A stretch of 64,000 nt of DNA, taken from the NCBI GenBank assembly GCA_965649825.1, contig OZ287707.1:372001-436000 (forward strand), written 5' to 3'. The notes beneath the pieces were generated by a model, which was not told where the DNA came from, did no database searches, and saw only the letters and a list, made by a program, of their open reading frames with translations. Origin of the DNA: Penicillus capitatus (Eukaryota > Chlorophyta). Made by a program: the position numbers and the translations under genes. This document shows, in pieces, positions 12,761-26,176 of this stretch. Every line of letters starts with the position of its first letter. The first letter of the stretch is position 1.

Positions 12761-13469
12761 AAGACATCGCATTTCTGTCGACAAAGAAGCTTAAAACCCG
12801 ACCAACCACCTTATTTCGCATTTCGGCAGACGTCTCCATCAGCTGCCGTCTAAAACGGTCGTTTGCGCTAACCGTCATGCCATTTCTCTTGTCTACAAAT
12901 CTTCAACATGTGTATAATCAACTGCTTCCGGAATGGATTTTGAGTCGTTGCGTATTATGGGCTTTGAGGAGTTTTGGCTAGTCTACTGTTCAATGATGCA
13001 TAGCAATGTTGCTTGAGAAAAACGCATTCTGTATACACAAATACCTCTGCTTTTGTAGTGATTTGTTTTTTGGGTAGGTGGTTATCGCTGACGCTGAAAA
13101 GTGACTCTCTCACACGATAGAGATAGGAATCATCTCTATCTGTTCGAACTGCCATATAGTTTTAACATCTACTGTATTTGAATCGCGGTGAGAAGATTGT
13201 CGAACACTCAGTGTTTCTTAACGAAGCCACAACCGTCGATCGCGCATTGCATCTGCTATGTCATCTGGTTTGATCTCCACGAAGATAGCAGCCGTCTTGT
13301 TTGGTTATTAAGGCTTCCGTGAAATGGCGAGTCATCGTCGTTCCGAACCGCGGCAGAAGAAACCGCACTTTTCAAAGAATGCCCGGGAGTATCCGACACG
13401 GTGCACCGGTGAGTGGTTTCCAAGTGTGAGATGGGAACGGAAGCCATGCAGAAACCACGAATGCTGTCA
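12761..13469. other. Intergenic region
   Basis: This lies between convergent gene ends and shows no long or family-like ORF. It presumably holds 3' ends and terminators. I see no RNA gene. Confidence 0.4.
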
Positions 13470-13889
13470 TTACATGACCATTTTCAAGTTCGCTCTAGAC
13501 ATCAATCGCCAGGAGGTGTTCGAGACATCACAGATCTCTAGCCATTCTCCGTCGCTAACCATGAGAATCGGGGGCGGAAGTCTCTGAAATAGAATCACTC
13601 TTTTCAACATCTTTGGCCGCTTCTGCCTCGGCGATTCTAAACGCTTGCTAAATTCACAGAAGAAGTCCTTACCCCGTTCATCCTTATTTGAATGCATAAC
13701 CTGAATCTCTTCGAACGAAAGTGCCTCGTCCTCAAGCACGTCGTCAATTCTACCAGGCAGCTACCAATTGAACCGTTTAGTGGCAGTGCCGCATGAACAA
13801 CACAGGACTTTTAGCTCGATATCTTCTTCGGGAAGATAAATTCGTGGAAGAGTTGGCTGTTCTTCCGAACGTCCTTTAGATGCTGCCAT
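13470..13889 (-). CDS. Small hypothetical acidic protein
   Basis: Reconstructed exons are 13809-13889 (MAASKGRSEEQPTLPRIYLP...), 13701-13760, 13560-13647 and 13470-13537, with introns of 48, 53 and 22 nt. The result is about 98 residues, acidic in the middle (DDVLEDEALSFEEIQ) with an Ala/Glu helix after it. No family is recognised. The start codon lies 11 nt from the ATG of the divergent FLAP1-like gene, so the two must share a bidirectional promoter. The last intron (22 nt) is unusually short, and the true 3' end may differ. Confidence 0.5.
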
Positions 13890-13899
13890 TGTGACAGAG

Positions 13900-15239
13900 A
13901 TGGCAAAGATGATCGTTCTCCGTTCTCCGTTGCCTTCTTTGCGGCATCATCGCCCCGTGCCGAGTGTAAGTTGGCGTCCTTTTCCTTTTCGTCTGTTTGC
14001 CACTCTTGACCGAACCGTTCTCTTAAAGCCAGCGACACCGTCGCGTCAGACGGCCAAGACGAGCGGACCTCTCGACGAAAGCCATGTGCCGTTGTCGACC
14101 ACGACACCATTTCTCCTCTCCAGTCGCCATCTGCCAACCTGGTGGCACACTCTATCAACAGGACTCGCGACGTTTGTGTTCTTCCTTTCTCTGGTGTGCT
14201 AGGCAGTGGACATAGGAATGTGGGATGACTGACGTTTCTATATGAACAGGTGCTTGTTCTTCCCTTGGCAGCTCAGGCGGGGAGGACAGGTGGTAGAATG
14301 GGAGGCTCGAACTTCTCTCGCTCGATGTCGCACTCGTCTCGCTCTTCTTCTTCATTTCGCAGCACTGGAGGGAGCTGGACTCACACAGCGAGCCCCACGC
14401 GCGTCTCGGTCAATTCCTTTTTCTTCCCGAGCTACGGTTTCGGAATGGGATACGGCGGAACATCCCTATTCTCCTTAGTCTTTTATGCCTTTGCTGCGTA
14501 TCTGCTCTTTTCTGCAGTGCAGCGGTGGAGAGAAGATGGCGGCGGCGACGACGACTATACCGAAGACGCTCCCTCGCAACGAGCGACGGTATGCAAAGTA
14601 CAAGTCGGTCTACTTGGCCTCGCTCGCGGTCTCCAAGCCGACTTGGATGTCATTGCTCGCCGGGCCGATACCTCCACCCCCTCGGGACTGCACTTCCTGC
14701 TCCAAGGCAAGATATGGAATCGATGAAGATATCTCAAACCGACCGTCTGTTCAGAAACGCTACTGGCACTGAATCGTAATCCCGACTACTGCGTCTACGG
14801 TGCCACAGACGTCAAACGCGCGAGGAACATGGAACGAGCCGAGATGGGATTCAACCGGATGTCGATGACGGAACGCGGCAAGATTAAGGAAGAGACCCTG
14901 TCGAACTGGGAAGGACGCACGGCCGAGAGACGCTCTTCTCTGCCGAAACAGACTGTCAGCAACGAACTGATCGTTGTTACCATTCTCGTGGCGGCCGTCG
15001 GAGATCTGAAGCTTGCGACTGTTCGAAACAAAGGCGAATTGAGTGCGGCATTGAGCCAGTGAGTGATCGTGATATCTCAAACGACGATTCTCGAAGTTTG
15101 TGTATGGATATCTAGACTCGGATCGGTCAGAGCGCGTGATGTTTTAGCTGTCGAAGTTTTGTGGACGCCACAAGACGAAAATGATACCTACACGCCGGAA
15201 GAGCTCATGTCGGATTATCCTGAACTCGTGGCCTTGTAG
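13900..15239 (+). CDS. Plastid DUF1517 / FLAP1-like membrane protein
   Basis: Four exons (13900-14193, 14250-14706, 14755-15058, 15116-15239) give 392 residues. The N terminus is a basic, hydroxylated transit-peptide-like region, followed by a hydrophobic segment ending LPLAAQA. A Gly/Ser/Phe-rich stretch leads to a transmembrane helix (FSLVFYAFAAYLLFSAVQRW). Then comes the DUF1517 core with VGLLGLARGLQADLDVIARR, ADTSTPSGLHFLL, RNPDYCVYG and the C-terminal AVEVLWTPQDENDTYTPEEL. In plants this family (FLAP1) adjusts photoprotection under fluctuating light. The same role here is inference. Intron 2 begins with GC instead of GT. Confidence 0.85.
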
Positions 15240-15510
15240 AGAAGAGGATACATGCGCAAAGCTTTTCAACTATACCTGCACACATTCTTTATCCATCCAT
15301 GTTCACCGTTGAATGACCGCATCGCCTGTGTTCGCGCCCACGAGGACTGGAAGCATCACGATATCGATCGCGCTATGGCACACAGTGATAAGTTAAGACG
15401 CCATGACACAACGTTCTCGATTGACACTTGCGAGAATATGTAATCACTCTCGAATCCCACAACTGATAGAAACCTGCACGGCATATCGGAAGGTGGGTTC
15501 CGGTGAGATA

Positions 15511-17245
15511 TCATGTGAAGGACTCAATGCTCGGACGGACTGAGAGGTATTCCACAGCGGCCTGTGCAGCATCCAGCATCGTCGGAAACTCAAAGGACCG
15601 CAGATTCTCGTCGGTGCAGTGGGAAGACATGTTGAAAGCCATCTGACGCACACCGGCCAGTTTCTTCTCCTTTGTGTCCACCCAGAGGAGCGTTCTCCCG
15701 ATCAGTGTCGCCAGTACACTTCCGTGCATTCGATTCGTGATCACCACGCGGCCCTTGGAGATGATCTTGACGGCTTCGTTCAGCCGGACCTCTGAGAGGA
15801 TTGTCGGATTGGCGGCGGAGAACTCGGTGTAGTTCGGACGATGGTGCCAGTCCTGATAGGCGAAGGTGACGTTCGATCGTTTCAACAACCGCTTCGTGAG
15901 CTCTTTCTCTGCCTTGTCCTGAGCGGGAAGCTCGCCATCCGTTCGAATCAGGACCAGGATGTCGACCTCTGGTTCGCCGATCGGCAACAGATCTCCCAGA
16001 ACGAAGGCCACGTCCGCCGTTGACACCTTATTGATGTTCGAACCGTAGTGCCTCTCGGCGAATTCAAAACTGTCTGCCTGTCTGGTGAAGAGCGTGAAGA
16101 AGTTGGGCTGCAGACTGTGCATCAAGTAGTCGTCTACATCCACCGACACGTCCTCTTCATTCTTGTAATATATGGTCTGAGGAAGCTGGGCGACTTTAAA
16201 GTTGTATCCTGGCTTTTCAGAACTGTAACCAAAAACTTGAAGAGCTTTCATGCGGTACTTCTGAACGAAACGATAGAGATCTCCCCAGTTGCCTCCAGCG
16301 TGATAGAGAACCAGACCGTTATCCTTCACCAGGTTTATTATGTTGGCCAGATCGCAGTGCGGGAATTGGGACATTGTTCCGTAGAGGTCATTGGCTGCTT
16401 GGGAGGCAGCGCAGACGTGATTGATGGAATGTCCATAGAGAGAGGCGAGATGTATAGCAGCTCTCCAGAGAACACTGTCCCCCATGTTCGTGTGCAGGGC
16501 AACATCCATAAGGATAATGCGTTCGACATTGGTGAACAGAGGACGAAAGTCTTCGACGATCTGATCCCTGATGTCTCGCAGGCATTGTTGACGGCCCACC
16601 TCCAGACCCCCGAACTTCTCTCGAAAGCTTACATCTGAGAGCTTATCTTCGCCCGTACTGCTGCAGTGTGGGCAATCATTCAATCCTAAAAGCGCCTGAG
16701 CAGCAGCAGACAGTCAATCAGGCCAGAATCGTCTTCTATACCTTCATGGACGATTCGATCAGAGCCTTTCGATTGGCTAACTCCTGTTCATCCAAACTCG
16801 ACTTGGACGGCTCTGACGAAGGAAGGACCGAGCCATCTGGTGATGGGAAAAACGTAGAAGATTGTATAGCCGTTGACTTTTCAGGAAGCACAGCTCCGGA
16901 CGTTGTAGCAGGAGGGGACTGCGAGGCGTCTTGAGTGGAGGACGACGTGCTTTCGGAAGCATCTGATGCAGCCGTTCCATTCTTTTCTGGGTAACTGCGT
17001 TCTGCATGTACAAGCGTCACTTTCTGAACGGAGACCTTGTCCACTGGCTGTCGGATGTCAAAATAGTTGCTCCCTGCCGTATCAGTGGTCTGCTGCACTG
17101 TCGAGCGAAACCTTTTCCCGAAGTAGCGTTCATCGGGTAAATGTTTCCACGTAATAAGCAGAGCCAGACCCGTCAGCACCAGAACAAGCGTCGCATAAAT
17201 TCGACATCTCCAATGTCGCCTTCCGCTTGCGCGAAGCATCTGCAT
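15511..17245 (-). CDS. Polysaccharide pyruvyl transferase-like type II membrane protein
   Basis: Two exons (16742-17245, 15511-16695, 46-nt intron) give 562 residues. A short basic N terminus and one membrane anchor (IYATLVLVLTGLALLITW) are followed by a Ser/Thr/Pro-rich stem, the layout of Golgi glycan-modifying enzymes. The catalytic region has LYHAGGNWGDLYRFVQ and later ITNRMHGSVLATLIGRTLL, the glycine-rich and RxHG motifs of the polysaccharide pyruvyl transferase family. That family adds pyruvate ketals to sugars from phosphoenolpyruvate, or acts as a related transferase. Substrate is unknown. The stem is low-complexity and probably fast-evolving. Confidence 0.8.
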
Positions 17246-17377
17246 GTTTGTTTCGGCGAAAACCGTTTTCTGTCAAGAAACAGTATTCCGTCCTCTGTTC
17301 GTACAGATGATGGGACGGCGACTCGAAGTGTCGTCCCCTCCTGCTCTTTTGCACGTCCTGTAGATCTGGATTTACAC

Positions 17378-20300
17378 TTAATGTCGCCGTGTCATGCTGC
17401 GGAGGTTCTTGACAAAAGCAAAGAGCTGTTCTTGAAACTGTTCCTGGGTCTTGCTGGATTTTAGATCCCGATCTCGTTTCTCGTGAAATTGCATGAAAGC
17501 GTGGATGTCGTTATCCATGGATGGATAGCAACCAATAGACGAGATCAGCTGCCGCAAGTGATGCTGCAGGTTCTCTCGTTCGCAGATAAACAGTAGGAGC
17601 AACGTCTCAGATGTCACTCTCACAGCCTCTCCTTCTTCATCGCCGCTCATTAGTCTTTGCAAAATGGCTTCTATGAAAACTTTGGCGAATGATGGATCAC
17701 CTAAAGAGAGGAAGATTCCTATGAGAACGTCACAAAGAAGAAGGATTACTGGACACAGTGTGTGGAGCCATTGTGCCATGGCTTTGCTCGTATAGGTGCC
17801 TTGCAAGACTTGCCAGGGACTCCATGACCAATCGCAGCGCTCGTGACTCTGGTAGATGAATTCCGAAGACAAGCGTAGACATGAGCATCTGACGACTCGC
17901 CGCCGGCAGTTGCATGACTTTCTCGGGGTACATGTCACAGAGATGGGACAGCAGATCAAAGTACCGGAAACAGATCTTGGGGAACTTCAACATCTCTGTC
18001 GTCATCAGAGGGATCGTCAAGTCCATTCCTTGCAAAATGATCTGCGCCAATCGGCATTTGTCAGCAGAGATGGTTCTGGATGGCACCTGAGCGATGTCAA
18101 GATACTTGGGACTCTCATCGGCCGTGAGTTCTCGATCGGTGACGTTTTTCAGCAAGACGAGAATCGCTCGTATATTCTTACACTGTTCATGTTCCTTTTC
18201 TTGCTGCAGCAGTTTGGAGACCTCTATTGATGTGACACCTCTCTGATGATCGGCATACATCTTCAATATCTCCAGCACCCAATGAAGCATCCGTGCAGCT
18301 TCTTGTTCCTGACAGCAAGCAACTAGAGGACTGTTGAGTACGAACTAGCAGATCTGAACCTTCACATACAGAATGTAGACATTCACGATCTCTGCTGCCA
18401 GTTTGAGCACAGAAGATGTAAAGAGCGCATCCGAACGAAAACCGGCAAGCGTGTTAAGAAGGGGCCCCAGTAGCTGATCAAAGAAGCCGTAGAGTATTTC
18501 TCTGGATTCTGGAGCTCCTTGAGAGGCTTGGACAATGCCGCGAAGCACCTCTAGTAAGAAACAGCCATAGGTCGCTCGTCCCCCTTCAGTGCTCAGTCGA
18601 TGCACCTCTCCTTCGCAGAAACGATCGAGGACGTCAGCAACGATGCAAGGCGCATACTTCCGATCGGATCGACGAGTCGAGTTAAATGCCTCCGCCGCTC
18701 AGCCTCATTTTCACGAGCATCCGACGCCAGGCAGAGTGCAAATGCAATGTGTCTTCCCATCTTATGATGCATCTGCTGAAATACAGGGTACATCTCAGCG
18801 AAAGCATGATGCAATTCCATCCATGCAGGACTGAACAAGACTCTGTACACAAACAGTGATGGCTGCGGTCAATGTGCGCGACAGTCATCGGCTCTTACCT
18901 TTGCCGGATGTCTCCGGATCGTGTCAATGCACGCAGGAGACGATCACAGACAATCTTCTGTAGTTCATATTCTGCTGGAAATACTGTGATGCAGACATTT
19001 GCGAATTCGCAGAGCTCCTGCACAGTGTGCTGGCCTTTCTGATTGATTCCGAATGCCTCCATCAATGTTGGTGTGGTTACGGCGTCAGGTATCAAGTATG
19101 TCTCTGTCCATTGAGCCAGTGCCTGAGCAATGCACTCCACCACTCTGCCGTGCAAACGTGCATCTGTCCTTAGAGATCCTGGGAACTTACCGTCCGCTTA
19201 TACATTGACGAACAGATGCATTGGACACAAGATTCCGGAGATTCAAAAGCGCGTATGATAGTGTGATCGTGGGATCTTCATTAGGCAAAGAGATCGTCTG
19301 ACTGAATTCCGCGATCTCGGGAGGCAGAGTCGGATCTTCTCCTTCAACATCATCTGCCAACACATAGGCTGAGATTTCGGCCAGGAAAGCTATTCTTTCC
19401 AAATCGGCATCGGATACAGTCTCGCCTGAACAGCAGATTTAAGCAGACGAAGACAGCGATAACAACGCACCTATGTCGGAAAGCTGATCGAGATTTCTTT
19501 TGTGGCTGATGAGGTGTTGGGAGAGAAGGTCAAATGCGAATGCAGGTGATGCGCGTCCAATCTGAGCATACATCAGGAGAATCTCACATTCGCTCGTTAG
19601 CGAAGATTTTTCCGATTCCTGTGGTCTCCATAGTGGGGGCGTCGAAAAAAGCAAGTGAATTGCTCACCATGGCATTGATCTCAGCAAATTGGAGTTCCGA
19701 GGAGAGAATGTGTTGAAAGATATCCTTTGCACAATCGCTGACCCCATCGCAGAGGCCAATCTGCTTAACACCTTTGTAGACGACATTTACTTCAGGAGAA
19801 CAGAATTTCTCCCAGACCTATAAAGAAACCACTTAGACCATCCTATACCGTGCACACGATCTTCTACATTTAGAAGCTGCAGGCAGCACTGTTGCTCAGG
19901 CGTATCTGTCTTGTCAGCAGACATACTTCCACTGTCCAGTAGTGCATTCATTGTCCATCGCAGAGAATCCATAAGAGGCTTCCGTGCCGATAGCTCTTCG
20001 GCTGCCTGCAAGATATCCGAACATGGATGCTGTCGGGCCAAAGCATCAAACGCTCTGTTCATCAACATCGGCAACACATGGAAACGAGAATCTATCGCTA
20101 CCTGCCAACAAGCATCAACGATTCCGGCCTATCCATAAGACGGTCGTTGAGCAACAAGAATGGGAGAAGTTGTTGAAGAAGATGTTTGAGAAATGCTTTC
20201 TTGATGGGAGCACCTTCAAACACCCTTAAGTACTAGATGACATACCGCACACACCTTTGGCATTGGCACGGAACGTGCTTGATCGAATCGAGCACAGATG

Positions 20301-21507
20301 GACTAAGAACTCTGTCGCTTCTTCAATGTATGCCGCCGATTGCACAGAGGGATGTGTATGCGGAATGGCATCTGTCAGCATCACTGACAACCATGACACC
20401 AGACGCTCATCCGCCAAAACATCCAGCCATACAGACTCCGGTCCCAACACGGCATGGTCTGAACGTGGGCGAAGTGTATCAATCTGATCAGATACAATGA
20501 TCTCGGCCACCCGAATGGCATTCTGTTTTTACCGATGCAAGCTGACTGCCGATTTGCTGGCTCTGGTCAAAGTCCCACAAAAGCATCGAGTTGAGCGTTC
20601 TTATACACGCAAAGCTGACGTGGACGGCATCTGGCTGCATCATTCTACCGGACTGTGTGAGGCAAGACATTTGGTAGATGCATTCCACAAAGAAGGGACA
20701 GAGATAGGCTTTCTGAAACAGCAACACATCGATGCATCTCAGGCTGTTGGTCTTGGCACAGATCGTGCTCACCTGGAAGGCAGCACTGCACTGTTTGTGG
20801 TAATCCACTGAGAGTTCCAGTGGAGTGGCTGTCGCTCCATTCAGTTCCTCCACAATGGCTTGAAGCATGATCAGTCCTGCATACTTCTTGAACGCCTCTT
20901 TCTCTTCTTTTACCAACTGCATCACTCCCTACACACGCACCTGTCACATCCGTCACATCAGATTCCTCTCCATACGTCCAGAAAAGCGGTCCTGGAATCG
21001 ATGGCTTTCCATCTCAGCTTAAATACAATGGCAGCTACGCCGCAGAGGAGTTTGAGTATGGGATTCTCTTTTTCAGTGTTCTCAGCGAAACGCAGTATGG
21101 ACTGAACAACGAAGTTCTGCACTTCGTGGCGCTGATCATCGGAAAGGGTATTCCAATGCAACACAATGGACTGACGCAGTGCAATGGTCGCCTGAAACTG
21201 ATACATGTATGTCTCTGCATTGGGAGCCAGTGTCAGAAGCTGTTGCGTGACCCACAACGCCTCTGGCCGTTTAGGAAACTCAGACAAAAATCGATGAGCT
21301 GACTCCTCCTAATTCAACACAGCTATGCTGCACGCACTGTCCTACCCAACACTTGCCATACGTGAAAGTTGCGACAAGCCTCCTGAAAAAGACGCATCGG
21401 CTCGGCCATCGATAGTGGGTGGGGGATGTCACTAATGCAGGATGTGAAAAGATTTCTCCTTTCCGAAATGACGCCTCCGAGAGATCGATATAGACTTGTT
21501 CATTCAT
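17378..21507 (-). CDS. XPO4: Exportin-4 (karyopherin beta)
   Basis: About fifteen exons on the minus strand give roughly 1,180 residues, close to animal exportin-4. Matches run the whole length: HRFLSEFPKRPEALWVTQQL near the N terminus, SAYVLADDVEGEDPTLPPEI in the middle (about 19380-19300), and EMLKFPKICFRYFDLLSHLC near 17960. Exportin-4 carries cargo such as eIF5A out of the nucleus with RanGTP; that is family knowledge. The start (ATG 21507) is the first Met in frame before conserved sequence. Introns are mostly 38-57 nt, but frame can only be kept at 19169-19190, 18657-18673 and 17782-17809 by removing 22, 17 and 28 nt. Confidence 0.92.
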
Positions 21508-21596
21508 ACGATCGATAACATCCGATGTCTTTTGCAAAGAAAGTCCATTCGTTACAAGGCAGACAAACCAAAACAGAGAAGCACATCATCACAACA

Positions 21597-24500
21597 TCAT
21601 TCCGTCGTGCGAACTCTTTTCAGTCCGCTGATCAGGACATTGCGAACGGTTCGATTGTCTTCACTGATCTCCATTGGAACACCGAATGCCGTTTCCCTCT
21701 TTGCTGAAATGAACTGCCGCATGGAGATGTCTTCGGCAGAATCTTTCATGACCATGATCTCGACATGGACATCTTGTTTGGCGCCCATACGATGGGCACG
21801 GCTGACAATCTGCTCTTCGACGCTGCGATCCAATAAAGGCTCCATGAGAAAGACCCAACTGGCCATGCTTAAATCTAGCCCCACTGCTCCGGTGGTATCC
21901 ATCAGCAGGACACTGAAATCATTGCTGGTACGAAAGGCATCGACCACAGCGTTCTTGGTACGGGCACTGGTATCTCGTTTGAGGACACAGTGCGGAATTC
22001 TTGCGTCACTGAGGCTGTGATCAATGAGATTGATGTGCGGCCAAAATCGCGAGAAGACAATCGCCTTGGTGCGTTTCTCTGGATCTGGATCCGTTGCGCC
22101 GATCTCCACGAGCCTCATGACCAATTGTCTACACTTGCTTGATTCTGTAGCTCTCCAGTTCGGATGCCAACTGCCGCCACTTCTGCCAACGGCTCCTGCC
22201 TGCGTGTAAGATGGCTGCCATTCAATGACTTGGATCGGGACGGGCAGTTTGGGTTGCGCATTGTGCATCTTTCTGACAACGTCTTCGGGAGACTGCATGA
22301 CATACGGTTCATGACAATAGGCACAACTGGTTCTGTCTTTTTCAGCACAGCTTTTGCAGAGCAAGTGAGCACACGGAGTCACTATGGGCAATCGGACAAC
22401 ATCTAGACAACACTGGCACGGACCGCCATGCCGCAAGGCATCTTCCACTTCTCGTAGGGGATGGTGGACAGGCAGCCACCAAGGGTTGCCATCCATGAAG
22501 TCCGTCGAGTAGCCATTACGGTTGATCAGTTTCGTCAAGGTGTCCTTCAGCTGCTGCTCGTTCACACTCAGGAGACAGGTTCCGGCTACGCAGCACGACA
22601 TGTGGATGTTCCGCAGCATCTCACTTGCCCATTTATTGTTGGCTGGATTGAGCAGACTCTCTTCGTGTCCTTCCTCACCGAAGTCTGCCAAGATCAGATT
22701 CCTCTGCACCACCTCGACCAATTCATTGTACGACGCCGCATGAGCGGCTTCAAACGGCAAACTCGTGACATCTTTGTGAACCCGGACCAGATTCCGAATC
22801 TCATCTTTGAATGTCCGTATCATCAATGTATTGAGCAAAGTCAGCAAACGTCTCTTGCCTAAAAGCATCATCAAGGAGGTAACACAGTGAGTGATAGGTG
22901 ACCTTCGGGCAGACCATCTTGGAATGGCTTCTGGATAGCATTCTCCCATAAGCTTCTGGAATGCGCGAACGGTTCGCATTTGAGGAACTGAATCAGAGGG
23001 TAGAGATGCGAGGCATTCGAATGGTTGGCCAAATCGGGTGTGGGTGTTCCGGTAATGATCCATCGACGTTCGGCCTTGAGCGCTGTGATGCGTTCCTTGC
23101 GACTGGTGTTGGTGAGCGACGCTCCAATCAGATGACCTTCGTCCAGCACGACTCGAAGCCAATGGATCTGCAGCAGCTGTTCGCTGACAAAGCTGCTGAA
23201 ATGCGTGAAGGATGTCAGAATCACATCGTATCCCCATGCCAAATGGCAGATGTGTTCTGGATACTGACACTTCTTCGTCACCACATGGACTCTGAGATGT
23301 CCGCCTCGGAAATGCTTCTCGATTTCTTGTTTCCACTGCTCGATCAACGGAAAAGGGACCACAATTAACGTCGCCGGTGATAGGAACGTTCTGTCGTGGC
23401 ACTGATTGGTATACGGCATCAAAGCGAGCTCGAGGGCATCGGTGTCGAGATTCAACGAGCTGTGTGTCTCGGGGATGCTCCAGTGATGATTGTCAAAAAT
23501 ACTTTCGTTATCGTTCAGTTGCCTGAGCCAAGAGAAAACATGAGTGACAGCTTCTTCTGGCAGCGAACCGTCACCTCTTCTTGTCGCGGACAGGCACAAG
23601 ACCAAGTCGTTTGTAAATGGGATGATAGTTCACCGGCTGGCGATACTCTTCCGGAACGATGAACCCATCGTGGAGTTCTCGTGGTTTCAAGCGAGAGAGG
23701 AAAACCACAGCATTGACGGGAGACACCAAAGACAACTCATAAGAACTCAGCATTTGTCTGCAACACAACACCACATCGCAGCATTGGAGTGACAACGGTG
23801 AGCAGGACATACGAGAAATGGTAAATATTGTCCTGAGAGAGAAACTGTCGATTTGCCGCTATGAATCCAGATTCACTCAGAACAGGAGCGTCATCTGGAT
23901 AATCGGGACTTGTCTTGGAAAACAGACAGAATCGTTGGTTTGGACATGGATGCTTGGCACAGTTCCATTGACTACTGGGCGACACCTTTGTAGGACACAT
24001 AGATGGAATGCTGCGATAGTTGTGTCGCTTCCTTGCCTGATACCACTGCGGAATATCTTTCCACGTCCCACACTTGTCGCACTCAATCCATCTCACGACG
24101 CCTGCATCCTCTGCTGCGGCCAACATATTAGCATTCGTGTTTTCCAGCGGCTGGGGGGTAAAGGGCGTCACGACATCACTCATGTGCGTGTCTTCCTCGG
24201 CCACATACGACTGCAAGCGTTGGCGCTTGGACCCAGGCGTCCCACACTTGAAGACAACATCAGCATCACTCGAGTATCCGACAAGTCGGCGGCAGACAAG
24301 AGAGGGTGATGATATGGAAGGTAGATTTGGTGTGGCTGACGGAAGCATGACTTTGCCAGAGTGTGGATCTCTTTGTCTGGATCGCAACGAGAGGTGCGAC
24401 AAGGATGCATCGAAGCGACGATCTCTCATCTTATACCATCCAATGTCATGCTGTTCGTTTCCCATCCAGATCACAGCATTGCTATCTTCTGGAGCCGTCG

Positions 24501-25466
24501 CTAACAGGCCCCTTGTTCGCATGACCAGTGACAGAATCGTGGCTGTTTTGCCCAAGCCTGGTTCATCTGCTAAAATACCGCCACGGATGTCTTCTAATGG
24601 CTCCTTTTCTTCTTTCCCCGAAAGCATGCCAGTAACCTAACAACAGACATGATATAGGCAAAGGAGTGAGCAGAACATAGAACACTTCGTCTGCTTCGAG
24701 CGTTCCCCATTCGGTTTCAATGTACTGCTTGGATATGTGCTGAATCTGCCGTCCTGGTTGTTCTCTCCATATCATCCATCTGAGGGACTTGCGCTACCGG
24801 AGCACAAATGCAAAGCCTCTAATGGCAAGCAGTAATCGTACCTGATGTAGGCAGAGTTCGGTTTTGATAGAAGGTATGGCTTCTTTGGCTGTGGAGTAGA
24901 GTGTCCGACTGCAACATTGTAATGCTCTAAATGAGGCTGGGTCACAGAAATCAAAAATCCGATGAAGGATGGAGGTCGGTAAACTCTCCAGCGAGCTTCT
25001 AAACAGAGAAGGAAGGACACAAATTCATGCACACCATCCATAACATCGCTCTCTCGCACACACCTGGCCGGTTCAGGCTGTCGCATCACTTCAGACAGGG
25101 TCTCATCCACCGTATTGAGCATTGGAAACAAGTCAGGAATTCTGTAGATCACATCGATCTCACACTTTTCATATCTCATAAGGTCACACTTTGACACATG
25201 AAGTTGTTTGAGCGGATCTGCATGAACGGGCTCTCGGTCGACACTGGATGCCGTAGGGGTCAGATGCGAATACAGTCTTGCCATTTGTCGATGTGGCCGC
25301 GACGTCTGCTTCACTTGAATAAACCTATATCCACTAGCACTTTGTCGTATCGCTCTTTGCGATCGCTAACGCACTCGGGCGGCACGAGGATTTGAAACCG
25401 GATCGTGCATTCGGTGTCGGTACAGGCAACAACCTCTCCTTCCGCTTCAAAGCCATGGTTATCCAT
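21597..25466 (-). CDS. SNF2 ATPase with CW zinc finger and RING finger
   Basis: Seven exons give about 1,195 residues. The first exon (25315-25466, MDNHGFEAEGEVV...) joins the next by a 38-nt intron. Motifs in order are helicase Walker A ADEPGLGKTATILSL (about 24580), a CW-type zinc finger with CDKCGTWKDIPQWY (about 24080), DEGH box VVLDEGHLIGAS (about 23130), RING CCLDVVRLP...CKSCAEK (about 22400-22300) and the helicase C region with RAHRMGAKQDVHVE (about 21770). This order, with CW and RING inside the SNF2 fold, is that of plant At3g54460-type proteins. It probably remodels chromatin or acts as a DNA-dependent E3 in repair. I did not find an F-box. Confidence 0.92.
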
Positions 25467-26176
25467 CTACACCGTGCGACGCGCTCACGCGGACGCACCG
25501 AACGTTGCAGCCTACTGCGAATCCTATCGCCTCGACGAGACTTCCAGCCCACACACGTCGGCCTTTCGGAAACGTCTTGCACGTGAAGATCGGCGTCTCC
25601 CTGGACACACGCACACGCGCGTACAGAACACACGCGTTCGTGCATCGAATAAAAGAACATAATAAATCGGACCCTGCGAAGACGGTGTAGTGTCGCAAAG
25701 GAGAATTTTTGATTCTGCATGACGTCGCTGTTGGAAGATGCCGCTCGACATCCACGTTGAGCGTAATAGTTCCGACTGCAGTGCGATGCATGTTGAGAAA
25801 CGTGGAAGATGGAAGCATCAGACGATTCTATAAGGTTGATGGATAAGAGTCAAAGCGCATCAAAGATGAAATCATCAAAAGAACGAAACAATCCTAATGC
25901 CAATCGTCAAAGCTCGTGGTGTCCTTTCGACGTCTCCATTTAAAATCATCTAAGAGCCCGTGCGACAATAGCGCACTGACCTGTGTCGTGCATCATGGAA
26001 ACTGATAGGATGTTTTGATCAATTATGATTGCGTTTTACAGCCATGTCGCCGTTTGGTTGGATAACGTGTTCCTCCTCTTCCTCTAAGTGTGTCGGTTGG
26101 AGAACTTGCTCCTTTTCTTTTTCTAAGTGCGTCTCCGAAGGTCCGGAGGTCCCAAGTTCTTCAGGGGCGGCAATGT
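25467..26176. other. Intergenic region with a weak Glu-rich ORF
   Basis: No family-like gene is seen. On the minus strand a frame ending at 26019 carries two similar Glu/Lys-rich units (THLEKEKEQVLQP and THLEEEEEHVIQP). It could be an alternative 3' end of the neighbouring small gene or a chance repeat. Confidence 0.35.
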
